64,000 nt of DNA from Symbiodinium kawagutii (lineage: Eukaryota > Sar > Dinophyceae > Suessiales > Symbiodiniaceae), in contig VSDK01012623.1 in NCBI GenBank assembly GCA_009767595.1, positions 171,798 to 235,797 on the forward strand, read 5' to 3'. Below, one piece after another: positions 11,055 to 20,378 of this stretch (position 1 is its first letter; the number at the start of each line of letters is the position of its first letter). Both the position numbers and the translations under genes were made by a program. The notes under the pieces are model-generated. The model saw only the letters and a list, made by a program, of their open reading frames with translations. It made no database searches and was not told the origin of the DNA.

Positions 11055-11539
11055 GCTCTGAGGACATCCAAGCTCTTCGTGCTGAGCTTGAGGCGCTTCG
11101 CTTGGTGGTTGAGGACCAAGGGACACGTCTCGCTGTCCTTGAGGAGGCTAGGGTGGATCAGCCTGAGTTCACTGTGGTTGAGCCAGCTCCAGCTGCGGGA
11201 TCTAGTGAGCGGGGATTGATTGCAAGTGAGGATCGAGCAGGCAGAGAACAACTTGCTCGAGAGTGTGGTCGCTTCTTGAAGCGAGCCCTTGCTGGGGTGT
11301 ATCGTGGCAGCTCAGGTCGCGAACGGCTCAAGCTGGCAAATCGCATCTACGTGGTCTTGGCTGACTTTGAGGGAGTCAGACGCACCACACCATTGGTGAC
11401 TGATAGCTTCGCAGAAGTCAAGGAAGTGTGCAAGAGGGGCAGCAGCGTAGGCAACTCGGTGTTTTTGGGCTTTGCTACGAAGTGGGAGGCTGAGATCGCG
11501 GTTCAGGAGTCAGGATTTACCTGGCCCCTAGGCCGGTGA
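11051..11539 (+). CDS. Retroelement coiled-coil ORF
   Basis: 162 codons from the ATG that overlaps the preceding stop. Residues ~5-35 form a heptad-like coiled coil (IQALRAELEALRLVVEDQG). The C-terminal half is a compact domain (YVVLADFEGVRRTT … GNSVFLGFATKWEAEIAV) that I cannot name. It ends one nucleotide before the next start (TGA-A-ATG), again an operon-like junction that is unusual in a eukaryotic element. A structural, Gag-associated role is a guess. Confidence 0.6.
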   Translation: MSSEDIQALRAELEALRLVVEDQGTRLAVLEEARVDQPEFTVVEPAPAAGSSERGLIASEDRAGREQLARECGRFLKRALAGVYRGSSGRERLKLANRIYVVLADFEGVRRTTPLVTDSFAEVKEVCKRGSSVGNSVFLGFATKWEAEIAVQESGFTWPLGR

Positions 11540-11540
11540 A

Positions 11541-13196
11541 ATGGCGGAACCTGGAGCGGTGGATGGTGAGGCCTTGAGTCTCTTTGACGTGGCCCTCACC
11601 GCCCGTGAGCACCTTGGGGAAGACTTCAGTGGCTCCTTCAGGTGCATCTTGCGCTTTGGTGAAGCAGGGGCTGAAACCTCTGTTTCTGTGATTCCGATTA
11701 CTGTGGTATCAGGCAAGCTGTTAGCCGCAGTTCCATTTTTGACCTGGCACAGGAACCCAAGCAAGAGGATTTTACCTCGAGACGGTTTGAGCCGTCCAGT
11801 TTTGGTTGAGATCGCAGTCGTACCACAAGTCGCTGAAGGCGACGAAGCTCTTGAGCACATCGTGAAGGCATGGATTGGCTTTTTGTCCGCAGGGCTTGCC
11901 GGATCGGGTGTTGTGGGAGAACCGGAGGAGGACACAGAGATTGCAGAGTTTGGCGAAGAGCTGGGTTTGCAGCTTTTCCTTCCAGAGGAGTCTCTTCTGA
12001 GCATTGCCGACGAGCATTTCGCCTTCGTCACTGCAGAGTCTGGGGAAGCTACAGCAAGCACCGCAAAGAAGAAGCGGAGCAAGCAGGATCTGCAAGAGGA
12101 CCGTCTGACTCGGCTCGAAGCAGGGCTTGCTGCCATTCAGGCCTCGTGCGTCAAACCTGTGCTGCCGGTGTATGCAGGTTTAGATGCTTCAGCAGTTGCA
12201 GCAGCTCGAGCAGCAGGGTTACCCGAAGAGCAGCTCGCAAGGTTGGCTTCGCTAGCCGGACATCAGCCTCCTTTGCGGGAAGTTCCAAAGAAACATCCCC
12301 CAGCAACCAATGTTCTTTCGGAGTCCGACGAAGAGGAGGAGGAGGAAGCAGCATTGCTTGGCACTGGTGGCAACGGAGGGCAAGGAGGCTTGGCTATGCC
12401 TCCAGTCGAAAAGGCGGTTGTCGACCTTGCAAAGATCGTCAAGAGCTTGCAGAAGGAAAAGACCAAGAAGAACGGTCTGGAAGCAATCCTGGATCGAGTG
12501 GAAGGCGGTGGCAGCATGGATGCATCAGCCAGTCAAAGTGGAGCGAGTCGAGGCAAAGCGGCAGCATACAAGAAGCTGAAGTCCGCCCTGCAGGAGAATC
12601 CGGAGTGGATCTATGCCAACATCGAAGCTTTGATGGACGAAGACTTCAACCAGATGAGGCTTGCTCCGGGCTCTCAGCATCAGCCGACTACATCTCGAGC
12701 TTGGGTGGAACATCGCTCAAAGCTGTTGCACTACCAGAGCTCTATCAGAGCGACCTGGCTGTTGGCAGGTATCCACGATGCATTGAAGGCGGGGAGGACA
12801 AGCGAAGCTCGTGCCAGGACAGCACTTGCCATCCTGGCCTACGACCAAGCTTCACTGGACAATGGGAATTGGCAACTGGCTCAGGAGCTATGTCTCGAAC
12901 TGGCCCCCCCATTCAGCTCATTTCAGAACCGAAAGGCTCCAGACTCGAACGAGCAGTCGTGGTCGAGACTTGCGGACGAGAGGATCCTGGACTTGGCACT
13001 ATGGCGGTTGAAGGACAAGGACTCCTTCAACGAGAGCAGGAAACGGCTCAGTTCTCAGTCGAAAAGTGCGAGGCCAGGGGGAGGAGGAGACAACGCAGAG
13101 GGAGGCGGAGCTTCAAAAGCCGATCCGAAGAGAAAGGCAAAAGCCAAGCCCAAGGCTACTCCAAGCCCTGGGCCCTCCCAGGAGGCTCAAAGCTGA
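11541..13196 (+). CDS. Gag-like ORF of the retroelement
   Basis: 551 codons from ATG 11541 to TGA 13194. Ala/Glu-rich, with an acidic run (SDEEEEEEAALLG) in the middle, a helical C-terminal region (residues ~340-490) and a basic Lys/Ala/Pro tail (KRKAKAKPKATPSPGPSQ) suited to RNA binding. No CCHC zinc knuckle or protease motif is visible. Position before RT makes Gag the natural reading. The next ORF is in the -1 frame relative to this one. Confidence 0.65.
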   Translation: MAEPGAVDGEALSLFDVALTAREHLGEDFSGSFRCILRFGEAGAETSVSVIPITVVSGKLLAAVPFLTWHRNPSKRILPRDGLSRPVLVEIAVVPQVAEGDEALEHIVKAWIGFLSAGLAGSGVVGEPEEDTEIAEFGEELGLQLFLPEESLLSIADEHFAFVTAESGEATASTAKKKRSKQDLQEDRLTRLEAGLAAIQASCVKPVLPVYAGLDASAVAAARAAGLPEEQLARLASLAGHQPPLREVPKKHPPATNVLSESDEEEEEEAALLGTGGNGGQGGLAMPPVEKAVVDLAKIVKSLQKEKTKKNGLEAILDRVEGGGSMDASASQSGASRGKAAAYKKLKSALQENPEWIYANIEALMDEDFNQMRLAPGSQHQPTTSRAWVEHRSKLLHYQSSIRATWLLAGIHDALKAGRTSEARARTALAILAYDQASLDNGNWQLAQELCLELAPPFSSFQNRKAPDSNEQSWSRLADERILDLALWRLKDKDSFNESRKRLSSQSKSARPGGGGDNAEGGGASKADPKRKAKAKPKATPSPGPSQEAQS

Positions 13197-16100
13197 AGCG
13201 TGCCGAAGCGCACGCTCCGAGCTCTGCACCAGGTGGTCAACCATTGCCTGGCAGCAGGGCCTCCACAGTGCAAGCGAATTTGTTTGATGAAGCTTTTTCG
13301 AGGACAAGTAGAGCAAGAACACCTTTTTCAGCTTTCCTCCACTCCAAGTTTTTGCATAGCGACTTCGCAGAGAAGCTGCCCAAGGACAGAGTTTGGCCGA
13401 TGCCCCTGCCCTACCCCGAGGTGCACACTAAGCGCAGAGCTAAGATGCCCCTCGATGGCCAGATCAAAGTGGGCATTAACTATGTTGTACTGGTGCTCAA
13501 CTGGCTTGCTCTTCAAGGACACAGCGTCCGCTCTCCTAGCTTGAAGCTGGGAACTAAGCTCAACAAGCAGCAATGGTCAGCAGTCAGACGACTACGCCCC
13601 CTCATCTCCGACTGGTTAGCTTGCTCCGTGGTGACTCCTGAAGATATGGGTCGATCGGCAGCTCGCGTTGAATCAATCGAGGCCTTGGTTGCAAGGCTTG
13701 AGAGTGCGGCTTCTGACATTGCAGCTGAGCTCAGCAGTTACACAAAGCGCTCCTCCAAACCAGGAGCTACCTTGAAACCTGAGCAGGACGACGAGCTCGA
13801 GGAGGAGGTGGTGGGCCGACTGGTTGGGGAAGTCGAGCACATTGCTAAAGATGTCGAACCAAGTCGGCTGAATTTTGTCGGCACTCCTGAGTTCGACCCT
13901 GTGCCCTTCCTGGACTATGCCAATCGGGAGCGCTACCTTCACCCGCTCTCTCAAGGTTCTTCATTGGATCTTTCAGAGCTCAAGTTGCCTCAGGTCAAGG
14001 TCCGATGCAACAGGAACAAGCAGCTCGAACTGGTCGAAAAGCTGGATTCGGTACAACGTTTGCAGCTGATCCCTGGAAGGCTAGTTCGAAAGCAACTTCT
14101 CAATGGAATGTTCTGCCTCCCCAAGGACCAACTTCGAGACCGGATGATACTCGATGCAAGGAGACCGAATGCAGTGGAATGCTCAGAGAAAAGATGGATC
14201 TACAGCCTTGGATCTTCTTCGCAACTTTGGCACCTTCACTTGGAACAGGATGAAGACCTGATCCTTCATGCCGAAGACCTCAAGGAGTATTACCACTGCT
14301 TCATAGTTCCCTGGGAGCGGGCGGTCAGGAACACGCTCTGCTTGAAGTTTGCCCCCTCGCAGGTTAGTCACCTGCGTTGCTTCAAGGAAGAATTGAAGCT
14401 GGAAGATGAAGTCTATGCAAGCCTCAACACGCTTGCCATGGGTGACACGAACGCTGTAGCGTACGGCCAAGTTGCCCATCTCTCAGTGGTGTTGAGGTCT
14501 CGAGTCTTCACTCTAGAAGACTTTATCACCTTGAAGCAGAGGCCGAGCAGGAACCCCGTACTTTGCGGGTTGATGATAGACGACTTCATCATCCTCGAGA
14601 AGGTCAAAAAGGACGACATGGAGGACATAGCTTCACGAGCAGTCGAAACTGAGGGTGCTCGTAGGATGAAGCGTGTCAGACAAGCCTATGCCGAGTTCAA
14701 GCTGCCGAGGCATGAAGGAAAAGCAGTTGAGCAAGCATACTCCGGTGAGTTTTGGGGCATGCAGATCGATGGCGTCAGGGGCTTAGCTAGACCAAATCTG
14801 AAGAGACTGATACCTCTGGCATGGATCATGTTGAAGATTGTCGAAGTGGGATTGGTCAGTGTCGGCCTCCTTGAGATCATCGCAGGAGCACTGGTTTCTG
14901 CTTTTCAGTGCAGACGCAGGCTGATGAGTTGCATCAGCGAGATCTACGTGCAACAGCAGGGACGAGACACCAAGGACATAGTCAAGATGTCTGCAAAGCT
15001 GAAAGATGAGTTTCTCACATGCGTTGGCGTCCTCCCTTTGGCTGTCATCGACCTCAGACTCCGACCTTCGAGTTTGTTTGTTTGCAGCGATGCCTCGTCA
15101 TGCAGTGAAGCGGCAGTCGCCGCAAGAGTGGAGCCCAAGATCACGAAGGAGCTGCAGAGATACGGACTGCAAAAGGGACTGTGGAACAGGCTCTTGAGAC
15201 CTGTGGCTGCTTATCAACGTGAAGCAGGGCAGTTGGAACCTGAGGATGAGCTTCCTGAGGATGAGCAGTACCAAATCAACCCCCTTTGGGAAACTTGCGT
15301 CAAGAGCCTGCAGTTCGAGGAGTTTGGCAAACCTTTGGCAGCATCCAGCAGGAGCCACATCAACATCAAGGAGATGAGAGCCGCACTCAGAGCGGAGGAG
15401 CGAGTGGGGCGAAGCCAGCCAGATGCATACTATGTGCATCTTCAGGACAGCCAAGTATCGTTAGCTGCTATGGTGAAGGGACGCAGTTCTTCTGGAGCTC
15501 TCAACGAAGTGTTGAAAGCTTCGATTCCATCGCACGTTAGCTCAAACGTTCGAGGCTACTATGGCTTTGTCTGCAGCAGTCTTAACCCGGCTGACGATCC
15601 AACAAGGGGGCAGCGCATCAGAGCTCCGTCCCATAGCAAACCTGAGTGGTGGAGCCAAATCATTGAAGGGGAGTTTCAGAACTTCGATGACTTCCTCATT
15701 GAGAACGGGATTCACCCAAGTCAAAGCTCGGAGCTGCCTGATGAGCAGGAGCTTTACGCCGACTTGCCTCTGGACTGGAGGACTTCGGCAGAGAAGAAAG
15801 CGGAGCGCGGCAGACAGCAATGCAAACAGAAAAACCGCAAACAAGCAATGAAGCACAAACAGGCTGCTGCAGAACCTGACCCTTGCTCGGCACCGAGTTC
15901 TTCTATGTCAGAGCGGGCAGCTTGTGCTAGCTGTTCCGCTGCGCACGGGACCGGGCTTGAAGTTGGGGGAAGCGGCAACCTGGCAAACAAAGCAAGCAGC
16001 AGCTCCAGCACGGAGCAAACACACGGCAGCTCCAGCAATGGGCACGCAACCGGCAGCTCCAGCAAGGAGCAACAACTCAACAGCCCGATCAATGGGCAGC

Positions 16101-16453
16101 AAGCAGACGAAAAAGCAGTTCACACAAAGCAGCAACTCGCAACCGACGACGTAGCAACAAAACACGCAGCAAGGCAAACTACAGCAGAACAATCCACCAG
16201 CAAGCATCAACCAAGCAGCACTGGCAGCACAGCACTCACTCAGCACAGCGACTCACAACCGACAGCACAGCAACGAAGCATGCAACAACGCAAGCAGCAG
16301 CAGCACAATCAACCAGCACACATCAACAAAACAGCACCAGCGACCTTGCAGCCTCAGTCGAAGATGCTGCATGGAGGGGCAAAGCAGATGAGATACTCAA
16401 GAGCTTTGAACCCAGCCAGTTTGTTTTTGACAAGGAGCGTTTCAGCAGTTTAG
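13197..16453 (+). CDS. Reverse transcriptase-RNase H polyprotein of the retroelement
   Basis: The functional part of a frame that is open from 11870 but overlaps the Gag-like ORF before 13197. RT motifs: the fingers region around LIPGRLVRKQLLNGMFCL (~14070), motif A DLKEYYHCF (~14278), motif B-like AMGDTNAVAYGQ (~14437), motif C GLMIDDFIIL (~14569, YxDD-type with Met-Ile-Asp-Asp), and EFWGMQIDG downstream. RNase H signatures: FVCSDASS (~15078), INIKEMRAAL (~15362), LQDSQVSLAAMVKGRSSS (~15438) and NPADDPTRG (~15585). The C-terminus (15840-16453) is a Ser/Thr/Gln-rich tail overlapping the next ORF by more than 500 nt in another frame. The first in-frame ATG after the Gag stop is at 13400; a -1 shift from the Gag frame is an alternative way in. 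No stop interrupts the catalytic region. Confidence 0.85.
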
Positions 16454-18234
16454 CTGAGGCGGTTCATTTTGGTCCAGGCCACTTGGACTGTTTTTCTGGA
16501 GCTCGAGGCTTCGCAAAGGCCTTGGTTCGCAATGGAGCTCCGTGGGCAGTCTGCTTCGATCTGAAGCGCTCGCAACGTGAGGACCTCAGTGGGAAAGCAC
16601 TCCAGCTAATCCTCCTTAAAGGGCTTAGAGTAGGATGGTTTTTAGCCATGGCCGCTTCGCCTGTTTGCGCTAGCTTCTCAACTGCTATCACACCGCCATG
16701 GAGGACAAAGCAATATCCAGCTGGTAAACCCGGTTTGAACGAGCTGCAGCGATACAAGATTTCCTTAGGGCAACAACAACTGCAATTCGTTTTACAACTT
16801 TGTTTAGTCTGCTTGGAGAAAGGCGTTTTGTTCTGGGTTGAGAATCCGGATCAGTCCTGGTTCTGGAAACAGGTCGGGACACTTAGCTGGGACAAAGTTT
16901 TTTCTGAAAGCTGTGGGTCGCTTGGAGACTTCAGAGTTGACCAATGCAGATTTGGAACAGCGTGGCGGAAACGAACACGCTTCAGAACAAACTGCCATCT
17001 ATCAGGGCAGCGAATCCTCTGCAAGTGCGGGAAACCTCACGTCGTACTCAGAGGCAGGTGTGCTGCGAAGAAGATGAACTACACAAAGCTGGCCGAAGCA
17101 TATCCAAGGCGCCTTTGTTCTTACATCGCAGGTGCTTTTGCGGTCGATTTGGGATTAGCTGGCAAATGTAGGAAGCTGGACATACAGGGATGTGCTAAAG
17201 CTGCGCATGCGAGAATAGGGGAAGCTGCAAACCCGGGACCTCGTTTCGCACGAGCTAGAGAGGGTGGTAACATCTATGAGTATCATCTTCTTGAACCTGC
17301 AACTCTGGCCATGCGATCGAAACTCTGGAATCAATTTGCAGCTTGGGTAGACGAGTCCGTTGGATTGGATAGCTTAAATACATTGGTGCAACACCCTGCG
17401 TTACTGGTCACTGCTCTGGAGACATACGGAGCCGCTTGCTTTTCAAGTGGTATGCCGTTGCACTACTATAGACAACTTCTGGCTCATGTGCAGAATGAGC
17501 ATCCAGTCAGCAAGCTGCATATGACTAAAGCTTGGAAGCTGGTAAGCCGATGGGAAATAGCTGAACCTATCCAACACAGGACTCCAATGCCTGAACCTGT
17601 TCTTCTTGCTATGGCGAGCCTCAGCATTTTCTGGGGCTGGGATCGGTTTGCATGCATTATCCTTCTGTGTTTCTATGGGATCTGCAGAATCGGTGAAGTT
17701 CTCAAAGCTAAGCGTAAAGACCTGCTGACACCTGAAGATCTCCTATGCGAAGCTGAAAAGAGCCTGTATCTGAAGATCGTACAACCAAAGAGCAGAAACC
17801 GCGGTCCGAAGGTGCAGTACTCAACTTGCAAAGAGGTAAGTGTGGTCGATTTTCTGGTTGCTACATGGCAGCACCTAAACCCTGAAGACAACCTGTATGG
17901 AAATTCACCTTCAGCTTTTCGCAGGCGTTGGAACAAAGTTTTAGCAGGACTTAGCATTGAGCAACATCATCGACTGACCCCAGGAAGCCTTCGAGGCGGC
18001 GGTGCAGTATGTGCTCACAAACGTGGCACTGGAATTCAGGACATCATGTGGATGATGCGACTTCAGCACCAACGCACACTGGGATACTATCTGCAAGAGT
18101 CAACTGCTGCTTCAATCTTACCGTCTTTGAGTGAGAAATCTAGGATGCAAGTGAAGCTGTTTCGGGACGCCTTGCCGTTCCTTTTACAAGGAAAATGTGA
18201 AGCGCACAGCAGCAAACGCTCAGAAAAGCTGTAA
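15931..18234 (+). CDS. Methyltransferase-like plus tyrosine recombinase ORF of the retroelement
   Basis: Open from 15931; the catalytic part starts about 16380. Upstream of 16648 there is no in-frame ATG, and 16648 lies past methyltransferase motif I, so expression probably needs a -1 shift from the RT frame. Counting codons from 16483: motif I-like DCFSGARGFAKAL (2-14), motif IV-like SPVCASFS (59-66; Cys present, the usual preceding Pro is Val), motif VI-like VENPDQSWFW (119-128). These resemble C5-cytosine methyltransferases more than the Dam-like domain of DIRS1. Then IGEAANPGP (245-253), a 2A-like motif. The recombinase follows: Arg in CRIGEVL (402), SLRGGGA (502-508, Arg504), and QHQRTLGYYLQE (528-539) with His529 and Tyr535/536. 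It would cut and join the circular DNA intermediate. Confidence 0.8.
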
Positions 18235-18482
18235 CCAAGCTGTAGGCCTCACGAGTTCGATGGAAAGCTGCATAGCTAGCTTTCAAATCCAAAATGTTTC
18301 AACGATGTGCCGGCACTCCAAACTTTTTCTTATGGCCTGCCAATCACTGGCAGTCATGCGGCTTAGCAGCCGAAGAGAAGCATTTTCAAGCAAAGCTGGA
18401 GTGGAGTGAAAGGACTGGGAGCAGAGGGGCCGGAATTAAATGCTTTTTTCTTGGAGCTGTAAGCAGCTGCAATTACAATTCA
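18235..18482. other. Sequence after the retroelement ORFs
   Basis: No ORF or repeat is recognised. It should include the 3' untranslated region and right terminus of the retroelement, but no sequence here clearly repeats one at the left end. Confidence 0.35.
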
Positions 18483-18578
18483 GGTTGGTGGTCTCACACA
18501 ACTTTTAATTTCCATGTATTAACTGTATTTGGTTGGTTAATGAATATATTTTTCATAGGAACGTGGTTCAACCACCGG
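18483..18578. mobile_element. MITE family C, copy 1
   Basis: Left end GGTTGGTGGTCTCACACAAC, right end GTGGTTCAACCACC, with a conserved interior (TTTAATTTCCATG…TTGGTTGGTTAATGAATATATTTTTCATAGG). It lies just beyond the retroelement. Confidence 0.65.
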
Positions 18579-18659
18579 ATAACATCAGCCATTGTCATCA
18601 ACCAGTACCAGCATCAATTCGCCACAACCAGAATTGTTCGCAAAAGTTTCAGAACTTCT

Positions 18660-18750
18660 TAATGTTGGTTTCTGATGATTGTATCTACCTGTTGGTTTCA
18701 TCTATTTTCATTACTTTAGGGGGGGTTACACTAATCAGAAACCAACATTA
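18660..18750. mobile_element. 91-bp palindrome-ended element (family E)
   Basis: Perfect 17-bp inverted termini: TAATGTTGGTTTCTGAT at the left, ATCAGAAACCAACATTA at the right. No other full copy was found in the window. The interior holds a run of seven G. Confidence 0.75.
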
Positions 18751-18964
18751 GGCGACGTTTCAAGTTTCAGCTCGGTCACGAGTTGAACACCCTGGCGGGC
18801 CTCCGAATGGATTCGAAGCTTTGGGAGCCTTCGATCCAAGTATGGGAGATCCTCGGCGTAACCAACCGCATCGTATCAACCCCTGATTTGACTCAAAGAC
18901 CAAGCAAAATCTAGGGTGAAAATGGGTGAAACTCCTGCGGAACCCGGTGAGTCCTCAATTTTTC

Positions 18965-19110
18965 TTCGCTGGATCTCCGATCCTTGTGGTCGAACCTGTC
19001 AACCCTCAATGGCTGCAGCTTACTGCATTGCCGGAAGCGATGTTCGCAATGCACCACCCACTGCCGAAAATCATCGATGCCTTGAGAAAGATTGTCAAGG
19101 TGAATCCAAA
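18965..19110 (+). CDS. Exon-like segment, unassigned
   Basis: A frame reads FAGSPILVVEPVNPQWLQLT…HHPLPKIIDALRKIVK without a stop, with protein-like composition and a possible GT donor just after (AAGGTGAATCC). It is on the + strand ~1.3 kb upstream of the methyltransferase exons and could belong to that gene or to an independent one. No family is recognised. Confidence 0.4.
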
Positions 19111-19631
19111 AACGGATAGGCTTGGGATTGATTGATGCTTTTATAAGTTTTAAGCATCCATGCAACAAACAATTGTCATTGGAATCATAAGTCCATTCCC
19201 TATGTTTGTTGGGCATCTGTGCGCTTGATATCACATTGCATTATCCTCCGCTTCAGTAATCACGGAAGATTTGTGCATCTCTTGTTGACAATGGTTCATT
19301 GTTGAGTCTTGTGTCCTTTGTCGTTGAGATCACTGTGGGGGGTCACAAGAATCAACAATCACCTATTTACTCTCTAGCAAACTAACCTGTAAACAAATGC
19401 CTCCAGGTCATTTTGCCAGAGTGTAAAGGTGAATCATCAGCAAAAAAACTGCTTGCTATGAAGTTGGCTGGAGGGCTGGGCTCCACATTGCTGTACAGAG
19501 GCAAGCCCCGCTTGAGCGTCTTGGTGAAAAGATGACCCATGGTTGTGGATTGAATTCGGATTGTCACGTGGGGCTTGCGTGAAGCAAGGGGTTTCTTTCA
19601 ATGGTTCAGGAGAATGGTTGGCTTATTGGTA

Positions 19632-19688
19632 TATATACATGGTGGAAAAAGGATGATAGCTAGAGGTACTTTGAGAAACGCCCATCTG
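19632..19688. mobile_element. MITE family A, right half
   Basis: Ends with AGAGGTACTTTGAGAAACGCCCA after an AAAGGATGAT block, matching the right half of family A. The left terminus is not recognisable. Confidence 0.5.
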
Positions 19689-19689
19689 T

Positions 19690-20252
19690 CGAGCAAGATG
19701 AGTGTTCCATAGACTCAGTGAAGACAGCAGACAGACAGCCCATGACAGTTTTTCAAGTCATCGGTGTGGCAGGGGTTGGGGGCAATGAGCTGAAGGGGCT
19801 CAGGTGATGTGCTCACTTGAGACACGCTCTCCGTTGTCACTGACTTGGGGCTGTCGGTACCATCATTACCACTGCAATTGAAGAATCTTTGTCATGAATC
19901 AAAGTCTTGATGAACAGTGACCCAGGAGCACTAAAGCCCCATTAAGAGAACCTCCCCAAACAGATCAATAAATTGTGTCGCTGTTCATGCGACAGGGGAA
20001 GGTGAGAGATTTGGAACTTCCAGACACCCAACCGTGGACGCCTGGATCATAGCGAGCGTCAGCCAGGGGCATCGGCCACGTGTCGAGACAGTGCAGCTAT
20101 GCCGAGAGAAAAGCAATGCAAGCTCTTCGGGCAGCTATGAGATGATTGCAATTGTTAAAATGATCAAACTATGCCAAACTCTATTTCAACCAACAGCTAT
20201 AATTACTATAATCAATGGGCAGCTATTCTCAAATGTGAAATGAACAAACTCA
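19690..20252. other. Intron or intergenic sequence
   Basis: No gene, repeat array or RNA gene is recognised between the family A remnant and the family B element at 20253. Confidence 0.3.
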
Positions 20253-20370
20253 TTTGGCTGTGGGTCAAAACCCCGTACCCCTGGTTCCCCTATCATTAAC
20301 CATTGTTTCCCTAATCCTTGTTGGTCATTATCCCCCATTAGTTGGTTAACTGCTTGACCCATAGCCATTT
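20253..20370. mobile_element. MITE family B, copy 2, at an intron 3' end
   Basis: Complete inverted copy: starts TTGGCTGTGGGTCAAAACCC and ends TGCTTGACCCATAGCCA. Eight nucleotides after its right end, the acceptor CACAG leads straight into the methyltransferase exon at 20379. Confidence 0.85.
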
Positions 20371-20378
20371 GTCCACAG

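Larger units (their letters stand above)
10327..18234 (+). mobile_element. DIRS-like retroelement (RT, RNase H, methyltransferase-like, tyrosine recombinase)
   Basis: A ~7.9-kb + strand block with a chain of ORFs: small ORFs, a Gag-like ORF, a reverse transcriptase plus RNase H, then a methyltransferase-like domain and a tyrosine recombinase. There is no visible aspartic protease or DDE integrase. RT and RNase H linked to a tyrosine recombinase, with no DDE integrase, defines the DIRS order. A methyltransferase domain is also known in DIRS1-type elements. I could not find the terminal or split direct repeats, so the true ends are unknown; the limits given are the first and last plausible ORFs. 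All main ORFs are intact, suggesting a recent copy. It sits inside the interval that splits the WD40 gene. Confidence 0.8.

Noticed and set aside
11528..12136. A 202-codon minus-strand ORF inside the retroelement
   Set aside because: Ser/Pro/Ala-rich antisense shadow of the Gag-like ORF with no family features; the same applies to the other minus frames between 11.5 and 18 kb.
11870..13196. A 443-codon frame overlapping the Gag-like ORF
   Set aside because: It is the upstream open part of the RT frame. Its Ser/Arg/Gly-rich translation has no domain, whereas the frame 0 product has the Gag-like composition and the operon-like start.
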